DNA of 64,000 bases from Kordiimonas aestuarii (GTDB taxonomy: Bacteria > Pseudomonadota > Alphaproteobacteria > Sphingomonadales > Kordiimonadaceae). The notes under the pieces were generated by a model that saw nothing but the letters and a program-made list of their open reading frames with translations, made no database searches and was not told the origin of the DNA. The stretch spans positions 62,001 to 126,000 of the forward strand of contig NZ_JAOBPP010000019.1 in assembly GCF_025574465.1 (NCBI RefSeq), given 5' to 3'. Shown here piece after piece: positions 36,830 through 46,375 of this stretch (the stretch's first letter is position 1; every line of letters begins with the position of its first letter). The translations under genes were made by a program, and so were the position numbers.

Positions 36830-37222
36830 TCAGGATGCCATCAGCCCGTACCCGCCGACGGGGTTGGTGGTTGCTATCATTTCCATGCCGTCGATGAGCG
36901 GACGGCCACGTTTGATGGCGTCCTGCACTGCCGGAAGGCCAAGTGAGGCCTCGTGGCTCTCCTTGTTTTCCCATACTTCGGTAATCCACAGGATGTTGTC
37001 GTCTGCGGGGTCGACCGCCACCACATAGCTAAGGCAGCCAGGCATGCCGCCGATGCCTTCCAGCAGGATTTTGGCGAGATCGTCGCGTGTTCCCGCTTTT
37101 GCGGTGAATTTCCCAATAAGTCCATACATGGGGCTGGTTCCCTTTGTTCCCTGTGCAGCGACGCTTGCCGCACATACAGCGGCAGATGTTGTGACGATAA
37201 AGTGTCGGCGGTTCAGTGTCAT
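36830..37222 (-). CDS. Exported ABM-domain monooxygenase-like protein
   Basis: 130 residues. The N-terminus MTLNRRHFIVTTSAAVCAASVAA has a twin-arginine-like NRRHF and a hydrophobic core, so export by Tat or Sec is likely. The rest is an antibiotic-biosynthesis-monooxygenase (dimeric ferredoxin-like) domain with LAKILLEGIGGMPGCLSYVVAVDP and EVWENKESHEAHL-like text. The substrate is unknown, and YgiN-type quinol monooxygenase is the usual annotation. The ATG start is supported by the signal peptide. Confidence 0.75.
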   Translation of the reverse strand: MTLNRRHFIVTTSAAVCAASVAAQGTKGTSPMYGLIGKFTAKAGTRDDLAKILLEGIGGMPGCLSYVVAVDPADDNILWITEVWENKESHEASLGLPAVQDAIKRGRPLIDGMEMIATTNPVGGYGLMAS

Positions 37223-37433
37223 GGGGCAGAGCTAAGCCTCTCGTGTGAAAAAAGTCAATCAGGCCGATAGCGCGCCCCGAGGTATTAACCGGACCATTAA
37301 AAAGCCATGGGCTACCGGTACCGCGGGTCTGGTGTTCATGCTGATGTCTTTGCTTATGGGCATGGACGGCATAATCAGGTATAGCGGTGCTTGGAAAACG
37401 ACTGAATTGACCTCTAACCAGTAACAGGACCTT

Positions 37434-38693
37434 ATGAGTTTACGTGTGACACTTATTGGCATTTTTGCCCTGCTTCTGGGGGCAGGAGCACTGAACCTTG
37501 GCATGGGGTTGCAGGCGTCGCTTCTCGGCGTGCGTGCGGGGCTGGAAGGCTTTCCCACGCTGCTGATCGGCCTGATCATGTCGAGCTATTATGCCGGTTT
37601 TGTTGTGGGCAGCCTGCTTGCCCCCAAGATCGTCTCCCGGGTTGGTCATATTCGTACTTTTTCTGCTTTCGCTTCGTTGGCGTCAGCGGCGGCCCTGTGC
37701 CACGCCGTGTTCGTTGATCCGCTCAGTTGGGCGATCATGCGTGGCCTTACCGGTGTGTGTTTTGCCGCGCTGTGCCTTGTGACGGAAAGCTGGCTCAATG
37801 AACGGTCTTCCAATCTCAACCGGGGGACTGTCCTGTCGATCTATTTTGTTGTGATCCTTGCCTCCACAGCGGCGGGGCAGGCGTTTCTTATGATGGCGCC
37901 GCCCTCAGGCTACGACCTGTTTATCTTTGTCTCGGTTATCATCTCGGTTGCGCTGGTGCCCATTTCGCTGACCTCCACCCCTACGCCGGAAATCTCCGAG
38001 CCGCGGCGCATGGCGCTCCGCCGCTTGTACGGCATTTCACCGGTGGGGGTTTCAGGTTGTTTTGGTGCGGGTCTTATCACCGGGGCCTTCTGGGCGCTGG
38101 GAGCCGTGTATGCGCAAGGCAAGGGCCTGCCCACGGATGATATCGCCATCTTCATGACGCTGGTGGTTGGCGGCGGCGTGGTCACGCAGTGGCCCTTCGG
38201 CCGGTTGTCCGACAAGATGGACCGGCGCTATGTGATAGCGGGCATCACAATAGCCATTGCCGCACTGGGTGCTGTTGCCGGCCTTGGGCTGTTCCCGGAC
38301 GGGCAGGGGCTTTATGTGCTTGGTGCGTTGATGGGCGGCCTCGTGTTGCCGCTCTATGGCCTTGTCATTGCCCATGCGAATGATTTTCTGGAGCCAGAGG
38401 ACTTTGTGCCCGCGAGCGCGTCGCTTCTGTTGCTTTATGGGATCGGTGCCGTGGTCGGGCCCATGGTTGCGACCGTGGTGATGAAGGTCGCCGGACCAGA
38501 CGGACTGTTCCTGCATCTTGGTATTGCGGCGGCGCTTCTGGCGGTGTTCACAAGCTACCGCATGACCCAGCGCTCTGCCGCTCCAAGCGACGAAAGCGCG
38601 GATTTTGTTTTTGCGGCCCAGGGCGTCAGCCCGGTCTCGTTCGAGCTTGACCCCAGGGCAGAGACCGAAGAGGGCTGTGAAACCGATACCTGA
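37434..38693 (+). CDS. MFS transporter (YcaD-like)
   Basis: 419 residues with 12 predicted membrane segments. GLIMSSYYAGFVVGSLLAPKIVSRVGHIRTF is the first loop motif, and GLSLSD-like GRLSDKMDRRYV is the mid-protein repeat. The opening resembles the YcaD group of small MFS carriers. The substrate is unknown. It ends 17 bases from the convergent solute-binding protein gene. Confidence 0.85.
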   Translation: MSLRVTLIGIFALLLGAGALNLGMGLQASLLGVRAGLEGFPTLLIGLIMSSYYAGFVVGSLLAPKIVSRVGHIRTFSAFASLASAAALCHAVFVDPLSWAIMRGLTGVCFAALCLVTESWLNERSSNLNRGTVLSIYFVVILASTAAGQAFLMMAPPSGYDLFIFVSVIISVALVPISLTSTPTPEISEPRRMALRRLYGISPVGVSGCFGAGLITGAFWALGAVYAQGKGLPTDDIAIFMTLVVGGGVVTQWPFGRLSDKMDRRYVIAGITIAIAALGAVAGLGLFPDGQGLYVLGALMGGLVLPLYGLVIAHANDFLEPEDFVPASASLLLLYGIGAVVGPMVATVVMKVAGPDGLFLHLGIAAALLAVFTSYRMTQRSAAPSDESADFVFAAQGVSPVSFELDPRAETEEGCETDT

Positions 38694-38710
38694 TCAGTTG
38701 CCTGTGCGCA

Positions 38711-39409
38711 TCAGTTGTCGGCGCGCGCCCGAAGCCAGTTGTTGAAGGCTGCGTGAAGGCCTGTGGCATCTTGCCGGAAAAGAAACACCTTGCGGATATG
38801 GGTGTAGGGCGCATCAGGCTTGACCGCACATAGCCCCTGACCCTGCGCTTCCTTATAGGCGGCTTCAATGCCATCGGTGAACATGACATCGGCCTCTTGC
38901 GCAAGGAGGGCCCGAAACGGCGCATGGTTGTCGCCAAGGACAGTGAGCGTGGCTGCGGGGGTGTTGGCGCGGGCGAACTTTTCGTTGGTGCCGCCGGGGT
39001 TCTCGACCACACGTACAGTGGGGCGGTTGATTTTCTCAAGATTGTCAAAGCGGGCTTCGTCGCCGCAGCGTGTCAGCGCCACCTTGCCGTCGGTGCGGAT
39101 GGTGTCTGATACCAGCGCCTGCTGCGCGCGGGTGTCCGTGTAGGAGATGCCGCCGACCGCAACGTCAAAGAGGTTTGCGTTCAGGTCTGTCATCAACTCG
39201 GGCCAGCTTGTGTGGACGAACGTCACCTCATGCCCATGGTCGCGGGCAAAAGCTTCAACCAGGGCGATATCAAGGCCCTCGAAGGTGCCTGTTTCTTCAT
39301 TCAGCCACGTCACCGGCTGATAGTCACCGGTTGTGCCAATGCGCAGTGTGTCAGCCTGTGCATTGGCACCAGCGCTCAGAAGGGCGAGGCAAAAAGCAAG
39401 TTTCAACAT
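38711..39409 (-). CDS. Periplasmic family-3 solute-binding protein
   Basis: 232 residues from the ATG at 39409, which begins a clear signal peptide ending ANAQADTLRIG. The longer upstream frame is out of homology and contains a regulator gene on the same strand in another phase. The body (TTGDYQPVTWLNEETGTFEGLDIALVEAFA) is family 3, close to the PheC/cyclohexadienyl dehydratase-like group. It might bind an amino acid or act as a dehydratase; no permease is adjacent. It follows the LysR gene by four bases. Confidence 0.8.
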   Translation of the reverse strand: MLKLAFCLALLSAGANAQADTLRIGTTGDYQPVTWLNEETGTFEGLDIALVEAFARDHGHEVTFVHTSWPELMTDLNANLFDVAVGGISYTDTRAQQALVSDTIRTDGKVALTRCGDEARFDNLEKINRPTVRVVENPGGTNEKFARANTPAATLTVLGDNHAPFRALLAQEADVMFTDGIEAAYKEAQGQGLCAVKPDAPYTHIRKVFLFRQDATGLHAAFNNWLRARADN

Positions 39410-39413
39410 GGTG

Positions 39414-40334
39414 TCAGCTCCGTGTCTCGGGACATTTGGTGCGTTCCACCTGTTCGGTGATCCAGCGTGTGAAGGCCTTGAATTTTGACGTCTCCGCAAA
39501 CTCGTAGGAACAAACGACCCAATCAGACGGTTCCGCCGGTTTGGGATCGCCAAGCGGCACCAGATAGCCCATTTTAACGTCATTTTCATACAAAAGCGTG
39601 CGCCCGAGTGCGACCCCCAAGCCGCCAATTGCGGCCTGTAGTGCCAGGTCCGTCCGGTCAAACAGGCTGACAGGTTCGATTTTCTGGGTGAAAGCGGGTT
39701 CGCTTGCCTGAAACTCCGCCCAGCCGAACGGGATGGCGTCTGCTTCGGTCGTATGGTCCATCAGGATATCAACCGGCTTGGCCCAGGGGTTGTTAACATC
39801 GATGCCGTTGGCTTCAATATAGGCCGGGCTTGCCAGTGGTTGCATATAAGACCGGCTGATGCGGATAGCCCGCAGGCCGGGATAGGGACCAAGCCCGAAA
39901 CGCATGCCAACATCGGCATCATCCCGTGTGAAGTCAACAAGACGGGTCTGCGCCTGTACCGAGATATCAAGCCCGGCAGCCTTGGCAACGGTCAGCAACG
40001 GCACCATCCATTTCATGGCAAGGGACGGCGTGACAGAGACGCGAATGGTCGTGCTGCGCTTTTTGGCCTGTACCCGTGTCATCGCGGCTTCCAGTTCGGT
40101 CATGTTGGTGTGCGCTGCAGAGCAGAGTATCTCACCCGCTGTTGTGAAGCGCAGTGTCCGTGTCGTGCGTTCGAACAACTGCACGCCGATCAGGTCTTCC
40201 ACCGCGCGGATACGGTGGCTGACAGCGGTTTGGTGCACGTTCAGGATATCGGCTGCCTTGGTGAAGCTTCGTGCCTCATGCATGGCGGCCAGGTGGGGTG
40301 TTGCCTGGGCAAGTTTGAGTAGCCTATTATTCAT
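39414..40334 (-). CDS. LysR-family transcriptional regulator
   Basis: 306 residues. The winged helix-turn-helix (about 8-66) has SFTKAADILNVHQTAVSHRIRAVEDLIGVQLFER, followed by a linker helix and the two-lobed effector domain. GcvA/DsdC-like by its ending and by SVTPSLAMKWMVPLL. It lies directly upstream of the solute-binding gene in the same direction and is probably its regulator, with autoregulation from 40335-40521. Confidence 0.9.
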   Translation of the reverse strand: MNNRLLKLAQATPHLAAMHEARSFTKAADILNVHQTAVSHRIRAVEDLIGVQLFERTTRTLRFTTAGEILCSAAHTNMTELEAAMTRVQAKKRSTTIRVSVTPSLAMKWMVPLLTVAKAAGLDISVQAQTRLVDFTRDDADVGMRFGLGPYPGLRAIRISRSYMQPLASPAYIEANGIDVNNPWAKPVDILMDHTTEADAIPFGWAEFQASEPAFTQKIEPVSLFDRTDLALQAAIGGLGVALGRTLLYENDVKMGYLVPLGDPKPAEPSDWVVCSYEFAETSKFKAFTRWITEQVERTKCPETRS

Positions 40335-40521
40335 GAATATACCTCATGTATTTAGCATCTTTTCCCACCTTGCTGTTCCAGGTGCAAGTGCAAAAATAAA
40401 GTAACACGGCAAGATTGGTGTGTGCTCCCCTTGCGCATAACATGAAGAAGTCTCTTGAGACAGCGCTTCTTCAAACTCCCTTTCTCAGCCGTACGACAGC
40501 GAGGACACGAGGAGAACGGAT

Positions 40522-40962
40522 ATGAACAGGATTTTTTTAATAGCCGCCGCCGGCTTGATATCCGCCGGTTTTGCAGCTGCTGAAGCGCAGACTTTTCATC
40601 TGGCCCCGGACAGAAACCTGGTGAAAGGCAATGCCGCGCTTGCGGCGGGCGAACTTGAAGATGCCCTTGGGCATCTGCGCAAGGCGGTCCAGAAAAACAT
40701 CACCGAGCGGGAACGCATCACCACCTATAACTCGATCTGTGCGGTGGAAAATATCCTGGGCAACCCCGATGCGGCGGTTCAGGCCTGTGATGCGGCAATC
40801 GCCGGTGACAGTCACTACTGGAAAGCCTTTGTCAACCGGGGCAACGCGCGCGCGGCGACCGGTGACCATGCAGGCGCACTTTCAGATTATTGCCGGGCCC
40901 ATGACCTGAGCCCGGATCAGGTAAGTGGCACGTTTGAAGAGCGGTGTAACGCACAGAGCTAG
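40522..40962 (+). CDS. Secreted TPR-like protein
   Basis: 146 residues. A signal peptide ends about AAEAQ. The mature part holds two to three tetratricopeptide-like helical pairs (NLVKGNAALAAGELEDALGHL, AFVNRGNARAATGDHAGALSDY). Two cysteines (YNSICAV and VQACDAA) and YCRA/ERCNAQ could form disulfides. No partner is evident. CGAGGAGA precedes the ATG, and a strong terminator follows. Confidence 0.75.
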   Translation: MNRIFLIAAAGLISAGFAAAEAQTFHLAPDRNLVKGNAALAAGELEDALGHLRKAVQKNITERERITTYNSICAVENILGNPDAAVQACDAAIAGDSHYWKAFVNRGNARAATGDHAGALSDYCRAHDLSPDQVSGTFEERCNAQS

Positions 40963-40993
40963 CTTTCGGGCTGAAACTTCAAACATGCGCTTT

Positions 40994-41029
40994 AGGGCTG
41001 ACCGTTGAACCCCTCGGTCAGCCCTTTTC
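40994..41029 (+). terminator. Terminator of the TPR protein gene
   Basis: An 11-bp stem AGGGCTGACCG/CGGTCAGCCCT with TTTTCT following, 31 bases past the stop. Confidence 0.85.
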
Positions 41030-41115
41030 TGTGCAGATAAGATGCTGACCGGGTTACATGTCGGTTGCCTGCGCGCGTGCGCGGCGCTACCGTTCCCCTC
41101 AGGGGAGGAGCGTCC

Positions 41116-42267
41116 ATGGGCCGCAAGCTTTTGACTTATGATGATTTTCGCAGCGCTGCAAAACGTGCGCTGCCTGCACCTATGTTTCACTATATCGATG
41201 GCGGTGCCAGCGATGAATGGAACCTGATGCGCAGCACCAGCGCTTTTGACGACTATGAACTGATCCCTGAATATCTGCGCAATATCACCGGCGTAGACCT
41301 GCGAACCAACGTTCTGGGGGCCGAGATGGCTGCCCCTTTCATCCTGTCACCCACCGGCATGAGCCGCCTGTTTCACCATGGCAAGGAACTGGCCGTCGCG
41401 CGCGCGGCGGAGGCGGCGGGGCTGATGTATTCGCTTTCAACCCTTGGCACGACGAGCATGGAAGATGTGGCGGCGGTCAAGCCGGGGCCGAAGATGTTCC
41501 AGATCTATATCCACAAGGACCGTGGCCTGACGATGGAATTTGTCGAGCGGGCCAAGGCGGCGGGGTATGATGCCATCTGCCTGACGGTCGATGTGCCGGT
41601 TGCGGGCGGGCGCGAACGCGATCTGCGTACTGGTTTGACGATGCCGCCGAAATTTACGCTTGCCAGCTTGCTCAGTTTCATTGCGCATCCGAAATGGTCA
41701 CTTAATTTGCTGCGTCACCCGGATTTCCAGCTTGCGAATGTGGTGCACCGGCAGGATGGCCTGCGGGACGGTACCATGGGGGTGATACGCTATATCAACA
41801 GCCAGATAGACGGCGCCATCGGCTGGGGTGACGCAGAAGCCATCGCCAAGGCGTGGGGCGGACCTTTTGCCATCAAGGGCTTGTTGTCGGCTGAGGACGC
41901 GAGGCGTGCCCGCGATGTGGGCGCGTCCGCAGTGATGATCTCGACCCATGGTGGCCGCCAGCTGGACGGGGTGCCCGCGCCGATCGACTGCGTGGCACCC
42001 ATGCGTGACGCTGTCGGCGACGCGCTGGAGCTGATCGTTGACGGCGGGGTCCGGCGCCCGGTGCATGTACTCAAGGCATTGGCGCTTGGGGCTAATGCGG
42101 TGTCGTTCGGGCGGCCGTATCTATATGGGCTTGCCGCTGGCGGCGAGAAGGGCGTGGCGCGTGTGCTCTCGCTTATGCAGGCAGGGCTCACGCGGGACCT
42201 TATGCTGCTGGGATGTAAAAACATTGCCGAGGTCGGGGCGAAACATGTGCGCCGTGTTGGCGCGTGA
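41116..42267 (+). CDS. FMN-dependent alpha-hydroxyacid oxidase/dehydrogenase
   Basis: 383 residues from the ATG at 41116 behind AGGGGAGGAG (an ATG 51 bases upstream lacks this). The TIM-barrel has FMN- and substrate-site residues Tyr26, Lys254 (AIKG) and His278/Arg281 in THGGRQLDG, and QIYIHKDRG. The LldD/glycolate-oxidase family oxidises L-lactate, glycolate or mandelate. A threonine stands where the usual SNHGGRQLD has Asn. The substrate is not fixed. No lactate permease is adjacent. Confidence 0.9.
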   Translation: MGRKLLTYDDFRSAAKRALPAPMFHYIDGGASDEWNLMRSTSAFDDYELIPEYLRNITGVDLRTNVLGAEMAAPFILSPTGMSRLFHHGKELAVARAAEAAGLMYSLSTLGTTSMEDVAAVKPGPKMFQIYIHKDRGLTMEFVERAKAAGYDAICLTVDVPVAGGRERDLRTGLTMPPKFTLASLLSFIAHPKWSLNLLRHPDFQLANVVHRQDGLRDGTMGVIRYINSQIDGAIGWGDAEAIAKAWGGPFAIKGLLSAEDARRARDVGASAVMISTHGGRQLDGVPAPIDCVAPMRDAVGDALELIVDGGVRRPVHVLKALALGANAVSFGRPYLYGLAAGGEKGVARVLSLMQAGLTRDLMLLGCKNIAEVGAKHVRRVGA

Positions 42268-42333
42268 TATTCATGGCTAGGGCATTGGCGGTGATTACTG
42301 TTATAGTGCACCCAAAAGAGCAGGAGAGCCGAT

Positions 42334-43017
42334 TTGTCCGTTGCCAAACCTATTCGTGATTATTCCCCGTCAGAGGAAGCCTGGCACGCAATAACCCACG
42401 GTGTCGCGGCAGTGCTGGCGGTTGTCGGGCTGGTGTTCCTGATTATGAAAGCCGCGGAAATTGGCGGCGTCAGTGTGATGGTCGCGGCGACGTTATACGG
42501 CGGCTTTATGGTGGCGATGTATGTCTGCTCCACGCTGTATCACAGCTTCTTTCGCTCCCGTTTTACACCGCTGCTGAAAACATTGGACCATAGCTCGATC
42601 TATTTCAAAATCGCCGGGGCCTATACGCCGTTTGCTTTGCTGGCGCTGCCGACAACTGTCGGTGTCTGGGTGCTGGCCTGTGCATGGAGTGCTGCTGTTT
42701 TGGGCGCTGCGCTCAAATTCCGTGGCTACGTCAAAAAAACGGGCAAAAAATTCAGCCCCGTTTCGTTATTGTTATACTTGGGGATGGGCTGGGCTGGCGT
42801 TCTGATGATCGGGGAGTTGATGGATCGTCTGCCATCCGCCGCCATCTGGTGGCTTGTGGCGGGCGGGCTTTGTTACACCATTGGCGCGCTTTTCTACGCC
42901 CTGAAACGCCTGCCCTACACGCATGCTGTCTGGCATGTATTTGTTATGGCGGGTAGCGCGTGCCACTTCATTACCATTTATTTTTATGTGATGCAGCCGG
43001 GCGGCGGTGTCAGCTAA
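42334..43017 (+). CDS. Hemolysin III / YqfA-family membrane protein
   Basis: 227 residues with seven membrane segments, of the PAQR-like hemolysin III family. Signatures are AWHAITHGVAAVLAVVG, LYHSFFRS, LDHSSIYFKIAGAYTPF and HAVWHVFVMAGSACHFI, with conserved His/Asp residues that can bind zinc. The start is TTG, set by AGGAGAGCC just upstream. The biological role in bacteria is uncertain. The amidohydrolase follows 28 bases later. Confidence 0.88.
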   Translation: MSVAKPIRDYSPSEEAWHAITHGVAAVLAVVGLVFLIMKAAEIGGVSVMVAATLYGGFMVAMYVCSTLYHSFFRSRFTPLLKTLDHSSIYFKIAGAYTPFALLALPTTVGVWVLACAWSAAVLGAALKFRGYVKKTGKKFSPVSLLLYLGMGWAGVLMIGELMDRLPSAAIWWLVAGGLCYTIGALFYALKRLPYTHAVWHVFVMAGSACHFITIYFYVMQPGGGVS

Positions 43018-43045
43018 CGGCAATCATCTTATATCCGGGGGGATC

Positions 43046-44722
43046 ATGATGCGCTTCAGTAAAACCATTCGCCGTGTCGGCACAGCCACCATTCTTGCAG
43101 CCACGATGGGCGGGGCCTCTCTTGCCGCTGAAGTCGCCGACCGGGTGTTTACCGGCGGTGTCGTCTGGACCGGGAACAGCGACAGCGCGGATGCTGAAGC
43201 CATTGCCGTCAAGGATGGGCGCATACTGGCTGTGGGGTGTGACGCCGACATGAGTGCCTTCATAGGCCCGGATACTGTAACCATTTTGCTTGATGGTCAT
43301 TTTGTCGTGCCCGGCATGATAGACAACCATGTGCACTTTGAGATGGGTTCGGTCGGGCTGACCCAGGTCCAACTGCGGGACGCGGCAACGCCGGAGGAAT
43401 TCTCCCGTCGTATCGGCGCGGCGGCCAAGGGCATGCCGGAAGGTGCATGGGTGCTGGAAGGCTCGTGGGATCATGAACTGTGGGGCGGCACCCTGCCGGA
43501 CCGAAAATGGATTGATGGGCTGACGGGTGATGTGCCGGTGGCGGTATCCCGCCTTGACGGTCATATGATCCTCGCCAATAGCGCGGCACTCAAGCTGGCG
43601 GGCGTGACCGACGATACGCCTGACCCTGCGGGCGGGGTGATCGTGCGCGATGAGGATGGCCGGGCCACAGGCGTACTGAAAGACAATGCCATGGCGCTGG
43701 TTGTTGGCGCTGTGCCGCCACTGAGCGACCAGGGAATGGAAGAGATATTCAAGGGCGGCATGGCGCATGCCGTCAGCCATGGTGTGACGCAAGTACACGA
43801 CATGGGGTATGACTGGCGCTCGCTCGAGACATTCCGCCGCCTGCGCGAGAAGGACGAGATGAGCATCCGCGTCTACGCTTTCACACCACTTGATGATTGG
43901 GAAACGCTGGCGGACTATGTGGCGGAAAATGGCCGCGGTGACGAATGGATTCGCTGGGGCGGGCTGAAGGGTTTTGTTGACGGGTCTCTCGGCTCCACTA
44001 CGGCATGGTTCTATGAGCCCTATGCCGATGCGCCGGAGACAAGCGGTTTTCCGATTGCCGATATGGCTGTGCTGGAAGGGGACGTGCTGGGCGCGGCTGA
44101 GGCCGGACTGCATGTCACCGTGCATGCTATCGGCTATCAGGCCAACGACAAACTTCTGGACGCGTTTGAGCGTGTTCAGGACAAGGTCGCGCGTGACGAT
44201 CTGCGCTTTCGTATCGAGCATGCGCAGCACCTGACAGCCGATGCCATCCCACGCTTTGCAGAGCTCGGCGTTATCGCCTCCATGCATCCCTATCATCTGA
44301 TCGACGATGGCCGTTGGGCCGAAAAGCGGCTGGGTAAGGAACGGCTCAAGGGCACATATGCCATTGGCTCCGTGATGCGGGCGGGTGCCCATGTCACTTT
44401 CGGGTCGGATTGGTCCGTCGCCCCGCTGGAGCCGTTGCAGGGCATCTATGCGGCCGTTACCCGCCGCACGACTGACGGCAAAAACCCGCAGGGCTGGATC
44501 CCGGACGAAAAAATCAGCGTGCTTGAAGCGTTGAAGGCCTACACACAGGAAAATGCATATGCCGGATATCAGGAAGATAAGCTGGGTCGGCTGAATGCTG
44601 GCTATCTGGCTGATTTTGTTGTGCTTTCCGATAACCTTTTTGAGATTGATCCGGTCGCGATCAAGGATGTGCGCGTCCTGAGAACTGTAATTGGCGGAGA
44701 GGATCATTATCTCGGCAAATAG
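43046..44722 (+). CDS. Exported amidohydrolase (YtcJ-like)
   Basis: 558 residues from the ATG at 43046 after GGGGGGAT (the frame begins 39 bases earlier, overlapping the previous gene). The signal peptide reads TATILAATMGGASLAA. The metal-dependent amidohydrolase barrel has VPGMIDNHVHFEMGS, HAIGYQAN, HAQHL and GSDWSVAPL, the His/Asp metal ligands of the family. The YtcJ group hydrolyses N-acyl or cyclic amides, and the substrate is unknown. Confidence 0.88.
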   Translation: MMRFSKTIRRVGTATILAATMGGASLAAEVADRVFTGGVVWTGNSDSADAEAIAVKDGRILAVGCDADMSAFIGPDTVTILLDGHFVVPGMIDNHVHFEMGSVGLTQVQLRDAATPEEFSRRIGAAAKGMPEGAWVLEGSWDHELWGGTLPDRKWIDGLTGDVPVAVSRLDGHMILANSAALKLAGVTDDTPDPAGGVIVRDEDGRATGVLKDNAMALVVGAVPPLSDQGMEEIFKGGMAHAVSHGVTQVHDMGYDWRSLETFRRLREKDEMSIRVYAFTPLDDWETLADYVAENGRGDEWIRWGGLKGFVDGSLGSTTAWFYEPYADAPETSGFPIADMAVLEGDVLGAAEAGLHVTVHAIGYQANDKLLDAFERVQDKVARDDLRFRIEHAQHLTADAIPRFAELGVIASMHPYHLIDDGRWAEKRLGKERLKGTYAIGSVMRAGAHVTFGSDWSVAPLEPLQGIYAAVTRRTTDGKNPQGWIPDEKISVLEALKAYTQENAYAGYQEDKLGRLNAGYLADFVVLSDNLFEIDPVAIKDVRVLRTVIGGEDHYLGK

Positions 44723-44844
44723 GCCTGCACCTAGCGCTTCCTTTTGCGAAAGATGGGCGGAACTGTTATAGTTCTCTGCTCACATCTCCTCATACCTCCA
44801 TGCCCATATGAGGACAGCCTAGCTGCCAAATTAAGGAGGTTTTC

Positions 44845-45315
44845 ATGACAATCGCGCCCATGTTGCAACAACATATGGACAAACAGGGCATCCCCTACGA
44901 GCTTATGTCTCATGACCGGGAGGTGGTTGCGACCCGTATCGCGCAGGCCGCACACATCCCAGGCAACAGTTTTGCCAAAGGTGTGCTGCTGAAGTCTGAC
45001 TCCGGCTTTCTTGTCGCCGTGGTGCCGGCGAACCGGCATGTTGACCTTGCCGAGCTGAGCCACCGGCGGCATGAACGGCTGGGGCTTGCGAGCGAGGAGG
45101 AAGCGCGCCGTATATTCGCGGACTGTGACCCAGGAGCCGTACCGGCCTGCGCCGAAGCCTACGGTATTCCGATGATCGTGGACAGTGACCTGACGGATTT
45201 TGACGAGATTTACATGGAGGCGGGTGACCACAAAAGCCTGATCCATATTACCCGGCAGGGGTTCGCACGGTTGACCGCGATGGCGGAACTGGCGCCCATT
45301 TCACGCGCGCACTAG
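44845..45315 (+). CDS. YbaK/EbsC-family aminoacyl-tRNA deacylase
   Basis: 156 residues. The YbaK fold includes FAKGVLLKSDSGFLVAVVPANRHVDL with the central Lys, and the C-terminal MEAGDHKSLIHITRQGF. Family members trim misacylated tRNA in trans, such as Cys-tRNA-Pro. AAGGAGG precedes the ATG, a near-ideal ribosome-binding site. It is convergent with the lipoprotein gene. Confidence 0.86.
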   Translation: MTIAPMLQQHMDKQGIPYELMSHDREVVATRIAQAAHIPGNSFAKGVLLKSDSGFLVAVVPANRHVDLAELSHRRHERLGLASEEEARRIFADCDPGAVPACAEAYGIPMIVDSDLTDFDEIYMEAGDHKSLIHITRQGFARLTAMAELAPISRAH

Positions 45316-45346
45316 CAATACACAATCATGACCGGAAGGGTCGTCG

Positions 45347-45943
45347 TTACCGACGGCCCCGTGCCTTGATTGCAGCGGTTGCTGTTTCGATCTGTTCTGG
45401 TGAAAATATCTCCCAGGTATTTGCGCCGGCAATTTCACGCATGCGCCATGTGTAGGGGAACTCTGTCCACAATGCACAGTTCGGGAAGCGCACATCGCAG
45501 ATGATGGTGCCCCGGTTGGTTTCGATAGAAAGTACCGCATGGTATTGTCCGTCTTCCGTGAAGGCTGTCACCAGCCGGAACGCGGCACTGTATGTCGGGA
45601 ACATGGCGCGCAATTTGTGACGGAAAGTGAGGGCAAAATCTTCACAGTCACCGGGCCCAACCTCGTCAAGACGTTGCCAGAAGTCGCCTTCCTCGACGGT
45701 AGGGATGACAATTTTCCGGACTTCATAGTTAACGCGGTCCAACGCATTGTTCAGGCGTGCCGAAGATGGAATGGCACAATCCTCAGGGTTGCGTTCGCAA
45801 TAGGCTTGAAATGCAGGGGGGGGCGGTACCTTTTCGCCCTTTGGCATGGCCCCGGCTGAAATAAGGGCCTGATCCTCAGGGCCGGTGCCCATACAGGCAC
45901 TCAGCGATAAAACAAGCAGGATATATTTCAACTTTTCAAACAC
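45347..45943 (-). CDS. Lipoprotein transglutaminase-like cysteine peptidase (BTLCP)
   Basis: 198 residues. The lipobox LSAC ends at Cys17, so a lipoprotein is likely. The bacterial transglutaminase-like fold has catalytic Cys100 (GDCEDFAL), His135 (QYHAVLSI) and Asp150 (ICDVRFPN), the BTLCP (DUF920) triad related to LapG. LapG cleaves surface adhesins under c-di-GMP control. No LapD-like partner is adjacent, so the role is open. Confidence 0.85.
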   Translation of the reverse strand: MFEKLKYILLVLSLSACMGTGPEDQALISAGAMPKGEKVPPPPAFQAYCERNPEDCAIPSSARLNNALDRVNYEVRKIVIPTVEEGDFWQRLDEVGPGDCEDFALTFRHKLRAMFPTYSAAFRLVTAFTEDGQYHAVLSIETNRGTIICDVRFPNCALWTEFPYTWRMREIAGANTWEIFSPEQIETATAAIKARGRR

Positions 45944-46375
45944 AGCATCAGGTCCCTTTGTTGGCCGTAACGTTACGTTCGGTCATTGCATGCGGTTGCC
46001 CGCGATAGTTTTTGCCTGATGGAAAGTGTTCGCCGTCAACAGACTTGGCTGTTGCTTCTTTATAAGCACAACTCGAAAAACGCTTCCGTGTCGTTGCCCG
46101 CGCTCAAAAGAATCACGAAATATGTGAAGTAATGTTTTGCTCCGAGGGCGTTAACAAGGAATTAAAGTCAATTTTTTACTAAAAAGATCGGAAATTTTTA
46201 CTTTGTTTACTTAAATTACAACTTAATTAGAGCTAAATGGTGGTATGATTTTTAGTGCATATTTCCTGTTATTTTTCAAGGATTTAAGATTTATTGATTT
46301 AAGGCTGGCTCCAATATCGCAGCTCTTGTAAAAACAACTCGAAGTTGGAAGACAAAAAAACGCCGGAAAAAAATA
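45944..46375. other. AT-rich 432-bp intergenic region
   Basis: No gene. It is clearly more AT-rich than its surroundings from about 46080 on, with long A/T runs and several TTAA elements. One is an exact TTAA-N7-TTAA (46151-46165), a CtrA-type spacing that may be chance in AT-rich DNA. It is the shared promoter region of the divergent lipoprotein peptidase and methyltransferase genes. Confidence 0.5.

Noticed and set aside
43010..44707. Long leftward open frame opposite the amidohydrolase
   Set aside because: The rightward frame has a signal peptide and metal-site motifs; this one has none.
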